A stretch of DNA of 51,118 nt from Aurantimonas marianensis (GTDB lineage Bacteria; Pseudomonadota; Alphaproteobacteria; Rhizobiales; Rhizobiaceae): contig NZ_JALHBS010000106.1 of NCBI RefSeq assembly GCF_024195285.1, positions 1-51,118 of the forward strand, in the 5' to 3' direction. Positions 30,365 to 39,475 of this stretch are shown piece by piece. The number at the start of each line of letters is the position of its first letter. Within the stretch, counting starts at the first letter, position 1. The notes beneath the pieces are model-generated. The model searched no databases. It saw only the letters and a list, made by a program, of their open reading frames with translations, and was not told where the DNA came from. The position numbers were made by a program, and so were the translations under genes.

Positions 30365-31090
30365 ATGCGGGAAATCGTCTTCGACACCGAAACCACGGGG
30401 CTCGACCCGGAGGTCGAGCGGGTGATCGAGATCGGCGGCGTGGAACTGTGGAACCATATCCCGACCGGCAAGAGCTACCACACCTTCGTCCGCCCGGCCG
30501 GCCGCAAGGTCGATCCCGGCGCCTTCGACGTCCACGGCATTTCCGACGAATTCCTGGCCGACAAGCCGCTGTTCGAGGAAATCGCCGGCGAATTCCTGGA
30601 CTTCTTCGCCGGGGCGCGGCTGATCGCCCATAACGCCACGTTCGACATGCGGTTTCTCAACGCCGAGCTGAAGCGCATCGGCCAGCCGCCGATCGACGCC
30701 TCGCGCGTCATCGACACGCTGCCGATGGCGCGCCGCAAGTTCCCGATGGCGCCGGCAACGCTCGACGCCTTGTGCTCGCGCTTTTCGATCGATACCAGCC
30801 GCCGCGACAAGCACGGGGCGCTGCTCGATTCGGAGCTGCTGGCCGAGGTCTATATCGAGCTGATCGGCGGCCGGCAGGCGGCGCTGGGACTGGCGGTGGA
30901 GATCGATACGGCCGGCGACGGGACGGATGGCGATTTCGGCCGGATCGAGCCGCGGCCGGTGCCGCTGCCGCCCCGGCTGACAGAGGACGAAGCCGCGCGC
31001 CATCGTGCGTTCGTCGCGACGATGGGCGAGGAGGCGTTGTGGTGGCGGTTCATCGAGCGCCCGCGGGCGGCGGAGACCACCGACGCCTGA
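30365..31090 (+). CDS. dnaQ: DNA polymerase III epsilon subunit (proofreading exonuclease)
   Basis: The protein has 241 residues. ExoI FDTETTGLD with Asp7 and Glu9, ExoII HNATFDMRFLN and ExoIII HGALLDSELLAEVY are complete, so the 3'-5' exonuclease should be active. Epsilon proofreads the replicative polymerase. The ATG at 30365 gives MREIVFDTETTG; the frame is open upstream, but those residues are not DnaQ-like. The 30192-30364 gap after the toxin-antitoxin module should hold its promoter. Confidence 0.97.
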   Translation: MREIVFDTETTGLDPEVERVIEIGGVELWNHIPTGKSYHTFVRPAGRKVDPGAFDVHGISDEFLADKPLFEEIAGEFLDFFAGARLIAHNATFDMRFLNAELKRIGQPPIDASRVIDTLPMARRKFPMAPATLDALCSRFSIDTSRRDKHGALLDSELLAEVYIELIGGRQAALGLAVEIDTAGDGTDGDFGRIEPRPVPLPPRLTEDEAARHRAFVATMGEEALWWRFIERPRAAETTDA

Positions 31091-31114
31091 TCGAAACTTC
31101 GGGGCTTGCGCATC

Positions 31115-31152
31115 AAAACGCCGGCGGCATCGCGCGATGCCGCCGGCGTTTT
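31115..31152. terminator. bidirectional terminator between dnaQ and secB
   Basis: AAAACGCCGGCGGCATCG and CGATGCCGCCGGCGTTTT form an 18-bp perfect stem with T runs on both strands, between convergent dnaQ (stop at 31090) and secB (stop at 31183). Confidence 0.9.
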
Positions 31153-31182
31153 AAACTCGGGCAACAATGAAGCGACCTGGCC

Positions 31183-31713
31183 TCAGGCGTTCTGGACCTG
31201 CTGGCGGGCGCGTTCCTCGGCCATGCGTTGCTGGAACAGCTGCGAGAAGTCGATCGGGTCGATCATCAGCGGCGGGAAGCCGCCATTGCGGGTCACGTCC
31301 GCCATTACCTGGCGGGCGAAGGGGAACAACAGCCGCGGGCATTCGATGAACAGCACCGGCAGGATATGCTCCTGCGGGAAATTCTGCAGCTTGAAGACGC
31401 CGCCATATTCGAGTTCGACATTGAACATCAGATCGGCGCCCTCGCCCGCCTTGGCGTTCAGCGTCAGCCGCACGTCGTAGTCGCCCTCGGAGCCCTCGAT
31501 CGGATTGGCGCCGACATTGACCCCGATATTGATGCCCGGCGCCTTGGTCTGGCCGCGCAACACGCCCGGCGCGTTCGGGCTCTCGAAGGAGAGGTCGCGG
31601 ATATACTGGGTGAGAATGTTGATGCTGGGCGGCGTGGCTGGCTTCGCCGCGCCATCGCCGGCGGCGGCACCATTGCCGTTGCCGCTGGTCTTCTGGTCGT
31701 TGGTCTCGGACAT
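31183..31713 (-). CDS. secB: protein-export chaperone SecB
   Basis: The protein has 176 residues. SecB keeps preproteins unfolded and passes them to Sec[39 protein letters not shown] and [20 protein letters not shown] are diagnostic. Residues 1-28 are a flexible Gly/Asn/Ala-rich tail. The ATG at 31713 has GGGAG five bases upstream; the frame is open further but without homology. The 31714-31940 gap to fxsA has no gene I can support. Confidence 0.96.
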   Translation of the reverse strand: MSETNDQKTSGNGNGAAAGDGAAKPATPPSINILTQYIRDLSFESPNAPGVLRGQTKAPGINIGVNVGANPIEGSEGDYDVRLTLNAKAGEGADLMFNVELEYGGVFKLQNFPQEHILPVLFIECPRLLFPFARQVMADVTRNGGFPPLMIDPIDFSQLFQQRMAEERARQQVQNA

Positions 31714-31940
31714 GTTGGCTCCCGTCTCGATGCTGGTCCCGGCGCGATCACCGCCGAAGCGGACGCCGTGTCGGGCTCGGTCACGTTGGCGCGGGATGCG
31801 GGCGAAACCGGTTTCCGCTCGACTCATCCCGCTCTTGGCGCCCGGACGTCACCCCGCCGCGGGCGCAGAAATGATGGGCGCGAGCGCTAACACGCGGTCC
31901 CGGCGAGGACAAGGCGCGCCGCGCCCTCGCGCCCCCGTTC

Positions 31941-32489
31941 TCAGTGCAGGATACGGCCTTGCGGCGTGTCGTGCCCGTCGCGCTTGTCGTTCCAGGGCGA
32001 GGAGGGGTCGGGCCGGCGCTCGAACTCCTCGCCGCTGAGATCGACCACGTCCGGCGCCCCGCCGGGGCCGCGCGGTCTCGGGCCTTGCCCGCCGGGGGCA
32101 AAGGCGCCGGTACCGGCGGCGCCATGCGCGACGACGATGACGCGGCTCTTCATGAAATTCCAGATGCCGTCGCGGATTTTCGGCACGAACAGGAGAAAGC
32201 CGAGCGCGTCGGTGACGAGGCCGGGGGTCAGAAGCAGAACGCCCGCGATCGCGATCATCACGCCATGCACCAGATCGCGCCCCGGCATCCGCTTGGCGCG
32301 GATGTCGGCCTGGATGCGCGCCAGCGTCGACAGGCCCTGCTGCTTCAGCAACAGCGTGCCGACGATCGCGGTCAACAAGACCAGGCCGAGCGTCGGCCAC
32401 AGCCCGATCATGTTGCCGACCAGGATGAACACGGCGATCTCCAGGATCGGGATCACCAGAAGCAGAAAGGGGATCAGGGCGAAAGGCAT
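31941..32489 (-). CDS. FxsA family membrane protein
   Basis: The protein has 182 residues with three or four transmembrane helices in the first 100 residues: FALIPFLLLVIPILEIAVFI, then WPTLGLVLLTAIVGTLLL, then GVMIAIAGVLLLTPGLVTD (the hallmark loop LLLTPGLVTDALGF). A Gly/Pro/Asp-rich cytoplasmic tail follows. FxsA eases phage T7 exclusion in F-plasmid E. coli; its normal role is unknown. AAAGGAG precedes the ATG. It is divergent from the Tim44-like gene. Confidence 0.9.
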   Translation of the reverse strand: MPFALIPFLLLVIPILEIAVFILVGNMIGLWPTLGLVLLTAIVGTLLLKQQGLSTLARIQADIRAKRMPGRDLVHGVMIAIAGVLLLTPGLVTDALGFLLFVPKIRDGIWNFMKSRVIVVAHGAAGTGAFAPGGQGPRPRGPGGAPDVVDLSGEEFERRPDPSSPWNDKRDGHDTPQGRILH

Positions 32490-32648
32490 GGTTTGGTCAC
32501 TCCTTTGACGGCATAATGCCCCTCATGCGCATTTCGGGCAGAACCGCGTCGAAAGATCAGATAGGAAGTCCCGAAACGAATTTGAATGCATCGCCGGCCG
32601 TCTCTATATGGGGGCGAATGGCACAGTTAGGGCGAGGCGACGGCGCAG

Positions 32649-33356
32649 ATGAGTTTTGGGACGATCTTTTTCATAGTGCTTGCGGCGATCGTCCTGTTTC
32701 AGCTTCGCAGCGTTCTCGGCCGGCGCACCGGCAACGAGCGGCCGCCCTTCGATCCTTATTCGCGGCGTGAGGGCCGGCCGGGGGAAGCCGCGCCCAACGA
32801 CAATGTCGTCACCTTGCCGCACCGCCGCCTGCCCGCCGACGGGGAGGTCGCGACGCGTCCGACCTATGAGGCCGTCGACAAGGTCGCCGCGCCCGGAACC
32901 CCGCTCAACGCCGAATTGCGCCGCATCCGCGACGCCGACCCGAATTTCGAGCCGGCGGAATTCCTCGAGGGCGCCAAGCTCGCCTACGAGATGATCGTCA
33001 CGGCCTTCGCCGACGGCGACCGCAAGGTGTTGAAGAACCTTCTGTCCAACGAGGTGTATCAGGGCTTCGAACAGGCGATCACCGACCGCGAAGAGCGCGG
33101 CGAGCGGATGCAGTCCTCCTTCGTCGGCATCGATGACGCCGAGATCGTCTCGGCCGAAAAGAAGGATCGCGAGGCGCTGGTGACGGTGCGCATCGTGGCC
33201 CAGTTGATTTCCGCCGTGCTCAAGCCGGACGGCGAGATCGTCGAGGGCGATCCCGAAGCCGTCGTCGAGGTCAAGGACGTCTGGACCTTCTCGCGCGACA
33301 CCCGCTCGCGCGATCCGAACTGGAAGCTCGCAGGCACCGAATCCGAAGAAGACTGA
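32649..33356 (+). CDS. Tim44/TimA family putative adaptor protein
   Basis: The protein has 235 residues. Residues 3-20 are one transmembrane helix (GTIFFIVLAAIVLFQLRSV), then a charged linker, then the Tim44-like domain from about 95 (FEPAEFLEGAKLAYEMIVTAFADGD, LLSNEVYQGFEQAI). The family name comes from the mitochondrial import motor; bacterial TimA is a membrane-tethered binding protein of uncertain function. It is a common neighbour of secB and fxsA in alphaproteobacteria. It is followed 20 bases later by mltA. Confidence 0.9.
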   Translation: MSFGTIFFIVLAAIVLFQLRSVLGRRTGNERPPFDPYSRREGRPGEAAPNDNVVTLPHRRLPADGEVATRPTYEAVDKVAAPGTPLNAELRRIRDADPNFEPAEFLEGAKLAYEMIVTAFADGDRKVLKNLLSNEVYQGFEQAITDREERGERMQSSFVGIDDAEIVSAEKKDREALVTVRIVAQLISAVLKPDGEIVEGDPEAVVEVKDVWTFSRDTRSRDPNWKLAGTESEED

Positions 33357-33376
33357 ACCGGAGCGGGAAGCGTTCG

Positions 33377-34483
33377 ATGACCCGTTTCGCGCGCCGCGGC
33401 TTTGCCGAACTGCCGGGCTGGGCCGGAGCCGATCACGCTCTGGCCTTCGCCGCGTTTCGCGCCGGCGCCCCGCGACTCGTCAACGGCCAGGTATCGGCGG
33501 GAACGCTGGATATCGCGCCGGGCGCCTTTCACGCCGCCGCGGAAGCGGCGGTGGCAGCCGGCGAACTGGATGGCGCAGCGGCGCGGAGCTTTTTCGAGAC
33601 CCATTTCACCCCGCTGCGCATCGTGCCGTCCGGTTCCGTAAGCGCTCAGCCGGGCTTCGTCACCGGCTATTACGAGCCGGTGGTCGCGGCGTCGCCGGTG
33701 CGCACCGCCCGGTTCCGGTTTCCGCTCTATGCCCCGCCGCCGGATCTGGTGAAGATCGACGACATATCGCGGCCACCGGGGCTCGATTCCTCTTTCCGCT
33801 TCGCGCGCCGTGCCCCTTGCGGGATGCTCGAGGAATATCCCGACCGCGCCGCGATCGAAGCCGGGGCGCTGGCCGGCCAAGATCTCGAAATCGCCTGGCT
33901 CGACGATCCGGTGGAGGCGTTCTTCATCCACATCCAGGGCTCGGCCCGGCTGCGCCTGTCGGACGGGCGCGAGATCCGTGTCGGCTATGCGGCCAAGACC
34001 GGGCATCCGTTCACCGCGATCGGCCGCATTCTGGTCGATGAAGGCGAACTCACGCTGGCCGAAGCCGACATGGACGGAATCAGGGGATGGCTGGCGGCAC
34101 ATCCGGAGCGGCGGCAGGCCCTCTTCAACCGCAATCGCTCCTTCATCTTCTTCCGAAGAACCCCGGTCGATGACCCCGACCTCGGGCCCGTCGGCGCGGC
34201 CAAGGTGCCGCTCACGGCGCTCGCATCGATCGCCGTCGACCGGGAACTGGCGACCTTCTGCGTGCCCTATTTCATCGACGCGCCGCGGCTTGTGGTGGCT
34301 GGTGCCCCGTTCCGCCGCCTGATGATCGCGCAGGACACCGGCTCGGCCATTCTCGGGCCTGCCCGCGCCGACATCTTCGTCGGTTCGGGACCGGACGCCG
34401 GCCAGATCGCCGGGCGGATCCGGCACCCGGCGGATTTTTCCGTCCTCGTGCCGGCCACGCTCGCCAAGAGCCTGGTCCGATGA
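33377..34483 (+). CDS. mltA: membrane-bound lytic murein transglycosylase A (MltA)
   Basis: The protein has 368 residues. MltA cleaves glycan strands of peptidoglycan, releasing 1,6-anhydromuropeptides. The double-psi barrel domain begins at VTGYYEPVV, IHIQGSARL is the insert region, and the 3D motif LMIAQDTGSAILGPARADIFVG carries the catalytic-type Asp. No lipobox or clear signal peptide is visible at the annotated start, unlike E. coli MltA, so export or the start needs care. It overlaps the smr gene by four bases. Confidence 0.9.
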   Translation: MTRFARRGFAELPGWAGADHALAFAAFRAGAPRLVNGQVSAGTLDIAPGAFHAAAEAAVAAGELDGAAARSFFETHFTPLRIVPSGSVSAQPGFVTGYYEPVVAASPVRTARFRFPLYAPPPDLVKIDDISRPPGLDSSFRFARRAPCGMLEEYPDRAAIEAGALAGQDLEIAWLDDPVEAFFIHIQGSARLRLSDGREIRVGYAAKTGHPFTAIGRILVDEGELTLAEADMDGIRGWLAAHPERRQALFNRNRSFIFFRRTPVDDPDLGPVGAAKVPLTALASIAVDRELATFCVPYFIDAPRLVVAGAPFRRLMIAQDTGSAILGPARADIFVGSGPDAGQIAGRIRHPADFSVLVPATLAKSLVR

Positions 34484-35043
34484 GGCGCGGCCGGCGCCTC
34501 AGTGGCGAGGACGCACGTCTGTGGGCGAGCGTCGCCCGCACGGCAATGCCGCTGAAGGGCAAGGCGCATCCGAAAATACCGAAGGAGGAGCCGCAGGATA
34601 AGCTTTCACCGGCCTTTGCCGCCGTGAGCGGACGGCAGACGGCGGACACCGCCGCACCCGTTCCGGCTGGGGCGCCGGAGCGCAACGGCCGGCGGCTGAC
34701 CCAGCATCCGATCGAACGGCCGACGCGGCGCAAGCTCGCCAGGGGCCGGGTCGCGATCGAGGCGCGCATCGACCTGCACGAGATGACGCAAGACGTCGCC
34801 CACGACGCGCTGCTCGGCTTCCTGCGCCAGGCGCAGGCGATGGGGTTGCGCCATGTACTCGTCATTACCGGCCGGGGTGAACGGCCCGGCTCGGCCTTCG
34901 GCTCGCGCGGGGTCTTGCGCCGCGTGGTACCGTTGTGGTTCGCCGGCCCGGAATTCCGCCCGCTGGTCTCCGGCTTCGACAGCGCCGAGCGCCATCACGG
35001 CGGCGAGGGCGCGCTCTATGTCCGGGTGAGACGCTTCTCATGA
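34480..35043 (+). CDS. Smr/MutS2 C-terminal-domain protein
   Basis: The protein has 187 residues. A basic, disordered N-terminal 90 residues precedes an Smr domain with IDLHEMTQDVAHDAL, GLRHVLVITGRG and a C-terminal HHGGEGALYVRV. Stand-alone Smr proteins are predicted or shown nucleases; the bacterial small forms act on RNA or branched DNA. ATGA overlaps on both sides (with mltA and the HTH gene) indicate one operon. Substrate unknown. Confidence 0.9.
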   Translation: MRRGRRLSGEDARLWASVARTAMPLKGKAHPKIPKEEPQDKLSPAFAAVSGRQTADTAAPVPAGAPERNGRRLTQHPIERPTRRKLARGRVAIEARIDLHEMTQDVAHDALLGFLRQAQAMGLRHVLVITGRGERPGSAFGSRGVLRRVVPLWFAGPEFRPLVSGFDSAERHHGGEGALYVRVRRFS

Positions 35044-35435
35044 CCCCCTTCGGCGAGAAAATCCGCGTCATGCGCAAGGAGCGCGGCGTGACCCAGGGCG
35101 AAATGGCCGCCGCGCTGGGCATTTCCAGCGCCTATCTCTCGGCGCTGGAGCACGGCCGGCGCGGACGCCCGACCTGGGAGCTCCTGCAGCGCATCATCGG
35201 CTATCTCAACGTGATCTGGGACGAGGCCGAGGAGTTGGAGCGGCTGGCCGAACTCTCGCATCCCAAGGTCACGGTCGAAACCGCCGGACTGAGCCCCGAG
35301 GCGACGGCGCTGGCCAATCGCCTGGCCGAGACGATCGCGATCCTTCCCGCCGAAGACGTCAAGCGTCTGCTCACCGCGCTCGAAACAGTGGCCACGCGGG
35401 CCGAGGCGGCGCTGAAGGAAAAGCGGCGGCGATAG
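35040..35435 (+). CDS. XRE-family HTH transcriptional regulator
   Basis: The protein has 131 residues. The helix-turn-helix is at 5-60 (GEKIRVMRKERGVTQGEMAAAL, SSAYLSALEHGRRGRP), followed by a helical tail with SHPKVTVETAGLSPEATALANRLAE. It is translationally coupled to the smr gene. The tail is not a known ligand domain. Targets unknown. Confidence 0.88.
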   Translation: MTPFGEKIRVMRKERGVTQGEMAAALGISSAYLSALEHGRRGRPTWELLQRIIGYLNVIWDEAEELERLAELSHPKVTVETAGLSPEATALANRLAETIAILPAEDVKRLLTALETVATRAEAALKEKRRR

Positions 35436-35477
35436 CCGCTCTCACTAAAGGCCGGTCGCGGCCGCCCGACCGTCGGT

Positions 35478-35493
35478 CGATTCACGTGAAACG
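35478..35493. other. parS-like ParB-binding site
   Basis: CGATTCACGTGAAACG, 13 of 16 matches. It is intergenic, 22 bases before a CtrA-type box. Confidence 0.55.
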
Positions 35494-35514
35494 GACGGCT
35501 TGGCAGGTGACCGC

Positions 35515-35529
35515 TTAAGCCCCCGTTAA
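35515..35529. promoter_or_regulatory. CtrA-type box upstream of the amidotransferase gene
   Basis: TTAAGCCCCCGTTAA is an exact TTAA-N7-TTAA about 72 bases before the 35601 start. It could place that gene under cell-cycle control. Confidence 0.5.
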
Positions 35530-35600
35530 CCATAACCATCCAAGACTGGTCCGTCCGGCGACGACGCGGTTGTTGCCAACTCTTTCGCGGTGTCACCCCG

Positions 35601-36395
35601 ATGTGCCGACTTCTCGCCTATGCCGGCCCGCCCATCTTCCTCGACCGGCTGCTGGTCGAGCCGCGTGCATCGCTGATCTCCCAGTCGCTGGCGGCGCGGG
35701 AGGCGAAGACAATCGTCAATGGCGATGGTTGTGGCATCGGCTGGTATGGTGAGCGTCCGGAAGCGGCCGTCTATCGCGGTATTCTGCCGGCCTGGTCGGA
35801 CGCCAATCTGGTTTCGCTCTGCCGCCAGATCCGTTCGCCGCTGTTTCTGGCGCATGTACGCTCGGCGACCTATGGCGAGGTCTCCACCGCCAATTGCCAT
35901 CCTTTCGCGGACGGCCGGCATCTCTTCATGCACAATGGGCAGATCGGCGGCTACGAAGGCCTGCGGCGGCACATCGACGCTCTCATACCGGACGCGCTTT
36001 ATCCGAGACGGCGGGGAACAAGCGATTCGGAGGCGATCTTCCTGGCGGCGCTGGGACGTGGGCTCGATACCGACCCCGTCGGCGCCATTGCGGCGACGCT
36101 AGCCGCGATCGAGGCCACGTCCGGGCGTGTAGGCGAGGCGGCGCCGCTCCGTTTCGCCGCCGTGCACAGCGACGGAGAGACCCTTTGGGCCTATCGCTGG
36201 GCCAATGACGGCCTGCCTCCCTCGCTCTACTGGCGGAGCGAGGGCGATGGCATCGTGGTGGCGTCAGAGCCGTGCGACGCGGACGCCGGAAACTGGGTGA
36301 TCGTGCCACCTGCCTCGGTGCTCGTGGCAAGGCGCGACGGCGTCTGGCGGATCGTCCCGTTCAAGCCGGCCGCGCCGGCACGCGCCGCCGCGTGA
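35601..36395 (+). CDS. class II glutamine amidotransferase (YafJ/EgtC-like)
   Basis: The protein has 264 residues. The N-terminal nucleophile is Cys2 in MCRLLAYAG, with NGDGCGIGWYG, FLAHVRSAT and FMHNGQIGGYE forming the Ntn-hydrolase glutaminase site. Stand-alone proteins of this type include EgtC (gamma-glutamyl removal in ergothioneine synthesis) and YafJ of unknown function; no egt gene is adjacent. It is preceded by a parS and a CtrA-type box and converges on hslU. Confidence 0.9.
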   Translation: MCRLLAYAGPPIFLDRLLVEPRASLISQSLAAREAKTIVNGDGCGIGWYGERPEAAVYRGILPAWSDANLVSLCRQIRSPLFLAHVRSATYGEVSTANCHPFADGRHLFMHNGQIGGYEGLRRHIDALIPDALYPRRRGTSDSEAIFLAALGRGLDTDPVGAIAATLAAIEATSGRVGEAAPLRFAAVHSDGETLWAYRWANDGLPPSLYWRSEGDGIVVASEPCDADAGNWVIVPPASVLVARRDGVWRIVPFKPAAPARAAA

Positions 36396-36419
36396 GGGCG
36401 CGGCCTCCGGATCGCGACA

Positions 36420-37721
36420 TTACAGGATGAACCGCGACAGGTCGGTATCGCCGGCGATGCCGTCCAGCGCCTTGTGCACATAGGCGGCGTCGACCCGGTA
36501 GCTTTCACCGGACTTGTCGGGCGCCTCGAAGGAAATCTCGTCGAGCACCCGCTCCATGACCGTTTGCAGCCGTCGCGCGCCGATATTCTCGATCGAGCCG
36601 TTGAGCGCGACCGCCGTGTCGGCGATGGCGTCGATGGCGTCGTCGGTGATTTCCAGGTCGACGTTCTCGGTCTTCATCAGGGCGATGTACTGCTTGATCA
36701 GCGAGGCCTCGGTTTCGGTCAGAATGCGGCGGAAATCCTCCTTGGTCAGCGCCCGCAATTCGACGCGGATCGGCAGGCGGCCCTGCAGTTCGGGTAAAAG
36801 GTCCGACGGCTTCGACACATGGAACGCGCCGGACGCGATGAACAGAATGTGATCGGTCTTCACCGGCCCGTGTTTGGTCGCGACCGTGGTGCCCTCGACG
36901 AGGGGCAGGAGATCGCGCTGCACACCCTCGCGCGACACGCCGGCCGAATGCCCGTCCTTGTTCGCCACCTTGTCGATTTCGTCGAGGAAGACGATGCCGT
37001 TGTTCTCCACCGCCTCGACCGCCTCGCGCACCAGCTGTTCCTGGTCGAGCAGCTTGTCGGATTCCTCGCCGATCAGGAAATCGTAGCTCTCGCGGACGCT
37101 GGTGCGGCGCTGCTTGGTGCGGTTCAACGCCTTGCCGAACATTTCCGACAGATTGAGGACGCCAATGTTGGCACCCGGCATGCCGGGAATCTCCATGCCG
37201 CCCATCGGATTGCCGGTGTCGGCGACCTCGATGTCGATCTCCTTGTCGTCGAGTTCGCCCGATCGCAGCTTCTTGCGGAAGGAATCGCGCGTCGCCGGCG
37301 AGGCGGTCTTGCCGACCAGCGCATCGAGCACGCGGTCCTCGGCGCCCTGATGGGCCTTCGCCTTGACCTCCTCGCGCTTCTTCTCGCGCACCAGGCCGAT
37401 GCCGATCTCGACGAGGTCACGGACGATCTGCTCCACATCGCGGCCGACATAGCCGACCTCGGTGAACTTGGTCGCCTCGATCTTGATGAACGGCGCGCCG
37501 GCAAGCCGCGCGAGACGGCGGGAAATCTCCGTCTTGCCGACGCCGGTCGGTCCGATCATCAGGATGTTCTTGGGCATCACCTCTTCGCGCAAGGCACCGT
37601 CGAGCTGCTGGCGCCGCCAGCGATTGCGCAGCGCCACCGCGACGGCGCGTTTGGCGTCCTTCTGGCCGATGATGTGGCGGTCGAGTTCGGAGACGATCTC
37701 GCGGGGGGAAAAATCTGTCAT
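36420..37721 (-). CDS. hslU: HslUV protease ATPase subunit HslU
   Basis: The protein has 433 residues. The AAA+ unfoldase feeds Hsl[20 protein letters not shown], Walker [10 protein letters not shown] at 57-65, [14 protein letters not shown] (pore), an intermediate I-domain (about 110-230), Walker [10 protein letters not shown] and the C-terminal LSRFIL for HslV docking are all present. Its partner hslV lies 11.5 kb away on the other strand, so the usual hslVU arrangement is broken here. Confidence 0.97.
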   Translation of the reverse strand: MTDFSPREIVSELDRHIIGQKDAKRAVAVALRNRWRRQQLDGALREEVMPKNILMIGPTGVGKTEISRRLARLAGAPFIKIEATKFTEVGYVGRDVEQIVRDLVEIGIGLVREKKREEVKAKAHQGAEDRVLDALVGKTASPATRDSFRKKLRSGELDDKEIDIEVADTGNPMGGMEIPGMPGANIGVLNLSEMFGKALNRTKQRRTSVRESYDFLIGEESDKLLDQEQLVREAVEAVENNGIVFLDEIDKVANKDGHSAGVSREGVQRDLLPLVEGTTVATKHGPVKTDHILFIASGAFHVSKPSDLLPELQGRLPIRVELRALTKEDFRRILTETEASLIKQYIALMKTENVDLEITDDAIDAIADTAVALNGSIENIGARRLQTVMERVLDEISFEAPDKSGESYRVDAAYVHKALDGIAGDTDLSRFIL

Positions 37722-38091
37722 GATGTCTTCTGGTTGGCTGAGAGGCGGAGCGACGAGGGATCTCCTTGCCCGACGGCAAAAAGATTCTGGCTGCTACATG
37801 GGGGCTACAGTCCGCCCTTGCCACCGTCGCAACGGCCTTCGGAACGACGGCATGCGGCAAGAACACGCAGAGGCGACGCCTCGGAGGCGATTGTCAAGTC
37901 TACCAATCCGGCTCGGATTGGGATCAAGATAGCCTGTCCGATTCGGGGACCCTCACTGGGAATCGGGACATGGAGACGGGAGATCGCGAGAGGCGGTGCA
38001 GCGATGCGCGGGCGACGGAAACGGGCGGAGACGGCGTGAGCCGGCCGCAAGATCGAATGGGATGTGACGTTTTTCCGGAGACGGAGACGGC
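37722..38091. other. 370-base gap between hslU and the LuxR-type gene
   Basis: No gene I can support. On the minus strand CCCCCATGT (37804-37796), a heat-shock -10-like element, lies 75 bases before hslU, but I see no matching -35. On the plus strand GGAGACGG repeats lead into the LuxR-type start. Confidence 0.5.
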
Positions 38092-38802
38092 ATGAGCGGC
38101 GGGCTCGAACGCCTCGCGGCCCTTGCGGCGCCCTGGGATGACGCGCAACTCTCGACACTGTTGGAGAGAATTGCGGCCGATTACGGCTTCTCCCATGTCG
38201 CTGTTCTGGCGATGCCGTCGGCCGACGATGGCGGCATGGCGACGCGTTACCTTCTGGGCAATTGGTCGGAGAGCTTCGCCCGCTCCTACGAGCAACTCGG
38301 CTTGCACCGTTTCAAGCTGGTCGTCGGGGCTTTGCAAGCCGATCCGATGCCCTTCGTATGGGACATCGAGACGCTTTACGGGGCCGACGAGCCGGAGCCG
38401 ACGCCAGCGGCAAAGATGCTGCTCGATGAAGGCTATCTGGCGGGCGCGCTGTTTCCGGTTCACGGCCTGACCGCATTCAGTGGCGCCCTGGCCTTGGCCG
38501 GCAGGTCGCCCGATCTGTCGGCGCAGACGGTGCGAGAGCTGCACCTGGTGGCGTTCTCCGTTTTCGGCATGCTGGCGGCCGCGCGCTTCGAGGAGAACCG
38601 CAAGAACAATCCGCTCTCGGTACGCGAGCGCGACTGTTTGAAGCTCGCCATGCTCGGCAAGACCTCGTCCGAGATCGGCACCATCCTGTCGCTGTCGGAA
38701 TACACGATCTCGCAATATCTGGCGGCGGCGACGCGCAAGGTGAACGCGTCGAACCGCACCCATGCCGTCGCCCTCGCGGCGCAGCTCGGCTATTTGTCGT
38801 GA
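38092..38802 (+). CDS. LuxR-family transcriptional regulator (orphan)
   Basis: The protein has 236 residues. The N-terminal 15-160 resembles an autoinducer-binding domain (IAADYGFSHVAVLAM, then FVWDIETLYG), and the C-terminal LuxR HTH is at about 172-236 (LSVRERDCLKLAMLGKTSSE, then the recognition helix YTISQYLAAATRKV). GGAGACGGC precedes the ATG. No LuxI-type synthase lies in the window, so it is an orphan that may sense a signal made elsewhere or none at all. Confidence 0.88.
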   Translation: MSGGLERLAALAAPWDDAQLSTLLERIAADYGFSHVAVLAMPSADDGGMATRYLLGNWSESFARSYEQLGLHRFKLVVGALQADPMPFVWDIETLYGADEPEPTPAAKMLLDEGYLAGALFPVHGLTAFSGALALAGRSPDLSAQTVRELHLVAFSVFGMLAAARFEENRKNNPLSVRERDCLKLAMLGKTSSEIGTILSLSEYTISQYLAAATRKVNASNRTHAVALAAQLGYLS

Positions 38803-38840
38803 GCAGCGATTGTTATGCGGATGCGTCGGATTGAGCTAGC

Positions 38841-39455
38841 ATGAACGTGCTTCCCAAAGGCGTCCGTCATAGTCCGGGCCATCTTTCTCGTGACGACCAG
38901 ATAGCGTTGCTCGAGGCGATCCGTTCTGTCGTCGCGGCGGCGCCGCTGTTCCAGCCGGTGATGCCGCGCACCGGCAAGCCCCTGTCCGTGCGGATGACCA
39001 ATTGCGGTGGTCTTGGCTGGGTCGCCGACCGCGCCGGCTATCGCTATCAGCCCACCCATCCGGTGACCGGCGCGCCCTGGCCGGCGATGCCGCCCCAGCT
39101 TTTGCGAATCTGGGAGGAGATGTCGGGTTTCGACCATCCGCCCGAGGCCTGTCTGGTCAATTTCTACGAGACCGGCACCAAAATGGGCCTGCACCAGGAT
39201 CGCGACGAGGAGGATCTGGCGGCGCCGGTGGTGTCGATCTCGCTCGGCGACGACTGCCTGTTTCGGGTCGGCGAGACCACGCGCGGCGGTCGCACCACGT
39301 CGGTGCGTCTGAAGTCGGGGGATGTCGTGGTGCTCGGCGGCGAAGGACGCCTTGCCTATCACGGCGTCGACCGGATCTATCCGGCGACCTCGGCGCTCCT
39401 GAAGAACGGCGGCCGCATCAATCTGACCCTCAGGCGCGTGACGCGCCCGGCGTGA
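38841..39455 (+). CDS. alkB: AlkB-type 2-oxoglutarate/Fe(II) DNA dealkylase
   Basis: The protein has 204 residues. The iron ligands are HxD in LHQDRDE and the second His in AYHGVDRI; RINLTLRR carries the 2-oxoglutarate Arg. AlkB oxidises methyl adducts such as 1-methyladenine and 3-methylcytosine in DNA or RNA. The Asn-Phe-Tyr substrate region CLVNFYETGTKMGLHQD is intact. It converges on the BacA/SbmA gene with 20 bases between. Confidence 0.95.
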   Translation: MNVLPKGVRHSPGHLSRDDQIALLEAIRSVVAAAPLFQPVMPRTGKPLSVRMTNCGGLGWVADRAGYRYQPTHPVTGAPWPAMPPQLLRIWEEMSGFDHPPEACLVNFYETGTKMGLHQDRDEEDLAAPVVSISLGDDCLFRVGETTRGGRTTSVRLKSGDVVVLGGEGRLAYHGVDRIYPATSALLKNGGRINLTLRRVTRPA

Positions 39456-39475
39456 CGCGGGCCAGGGGCCGCCTT

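Noticed and set aside
37796-37804. CCCCCATGT upstream of hslU as a heat-shock promoter
   Set aside because: It matches the -10-like part only; no CTTGAAA-type -35 lies at the right distance.
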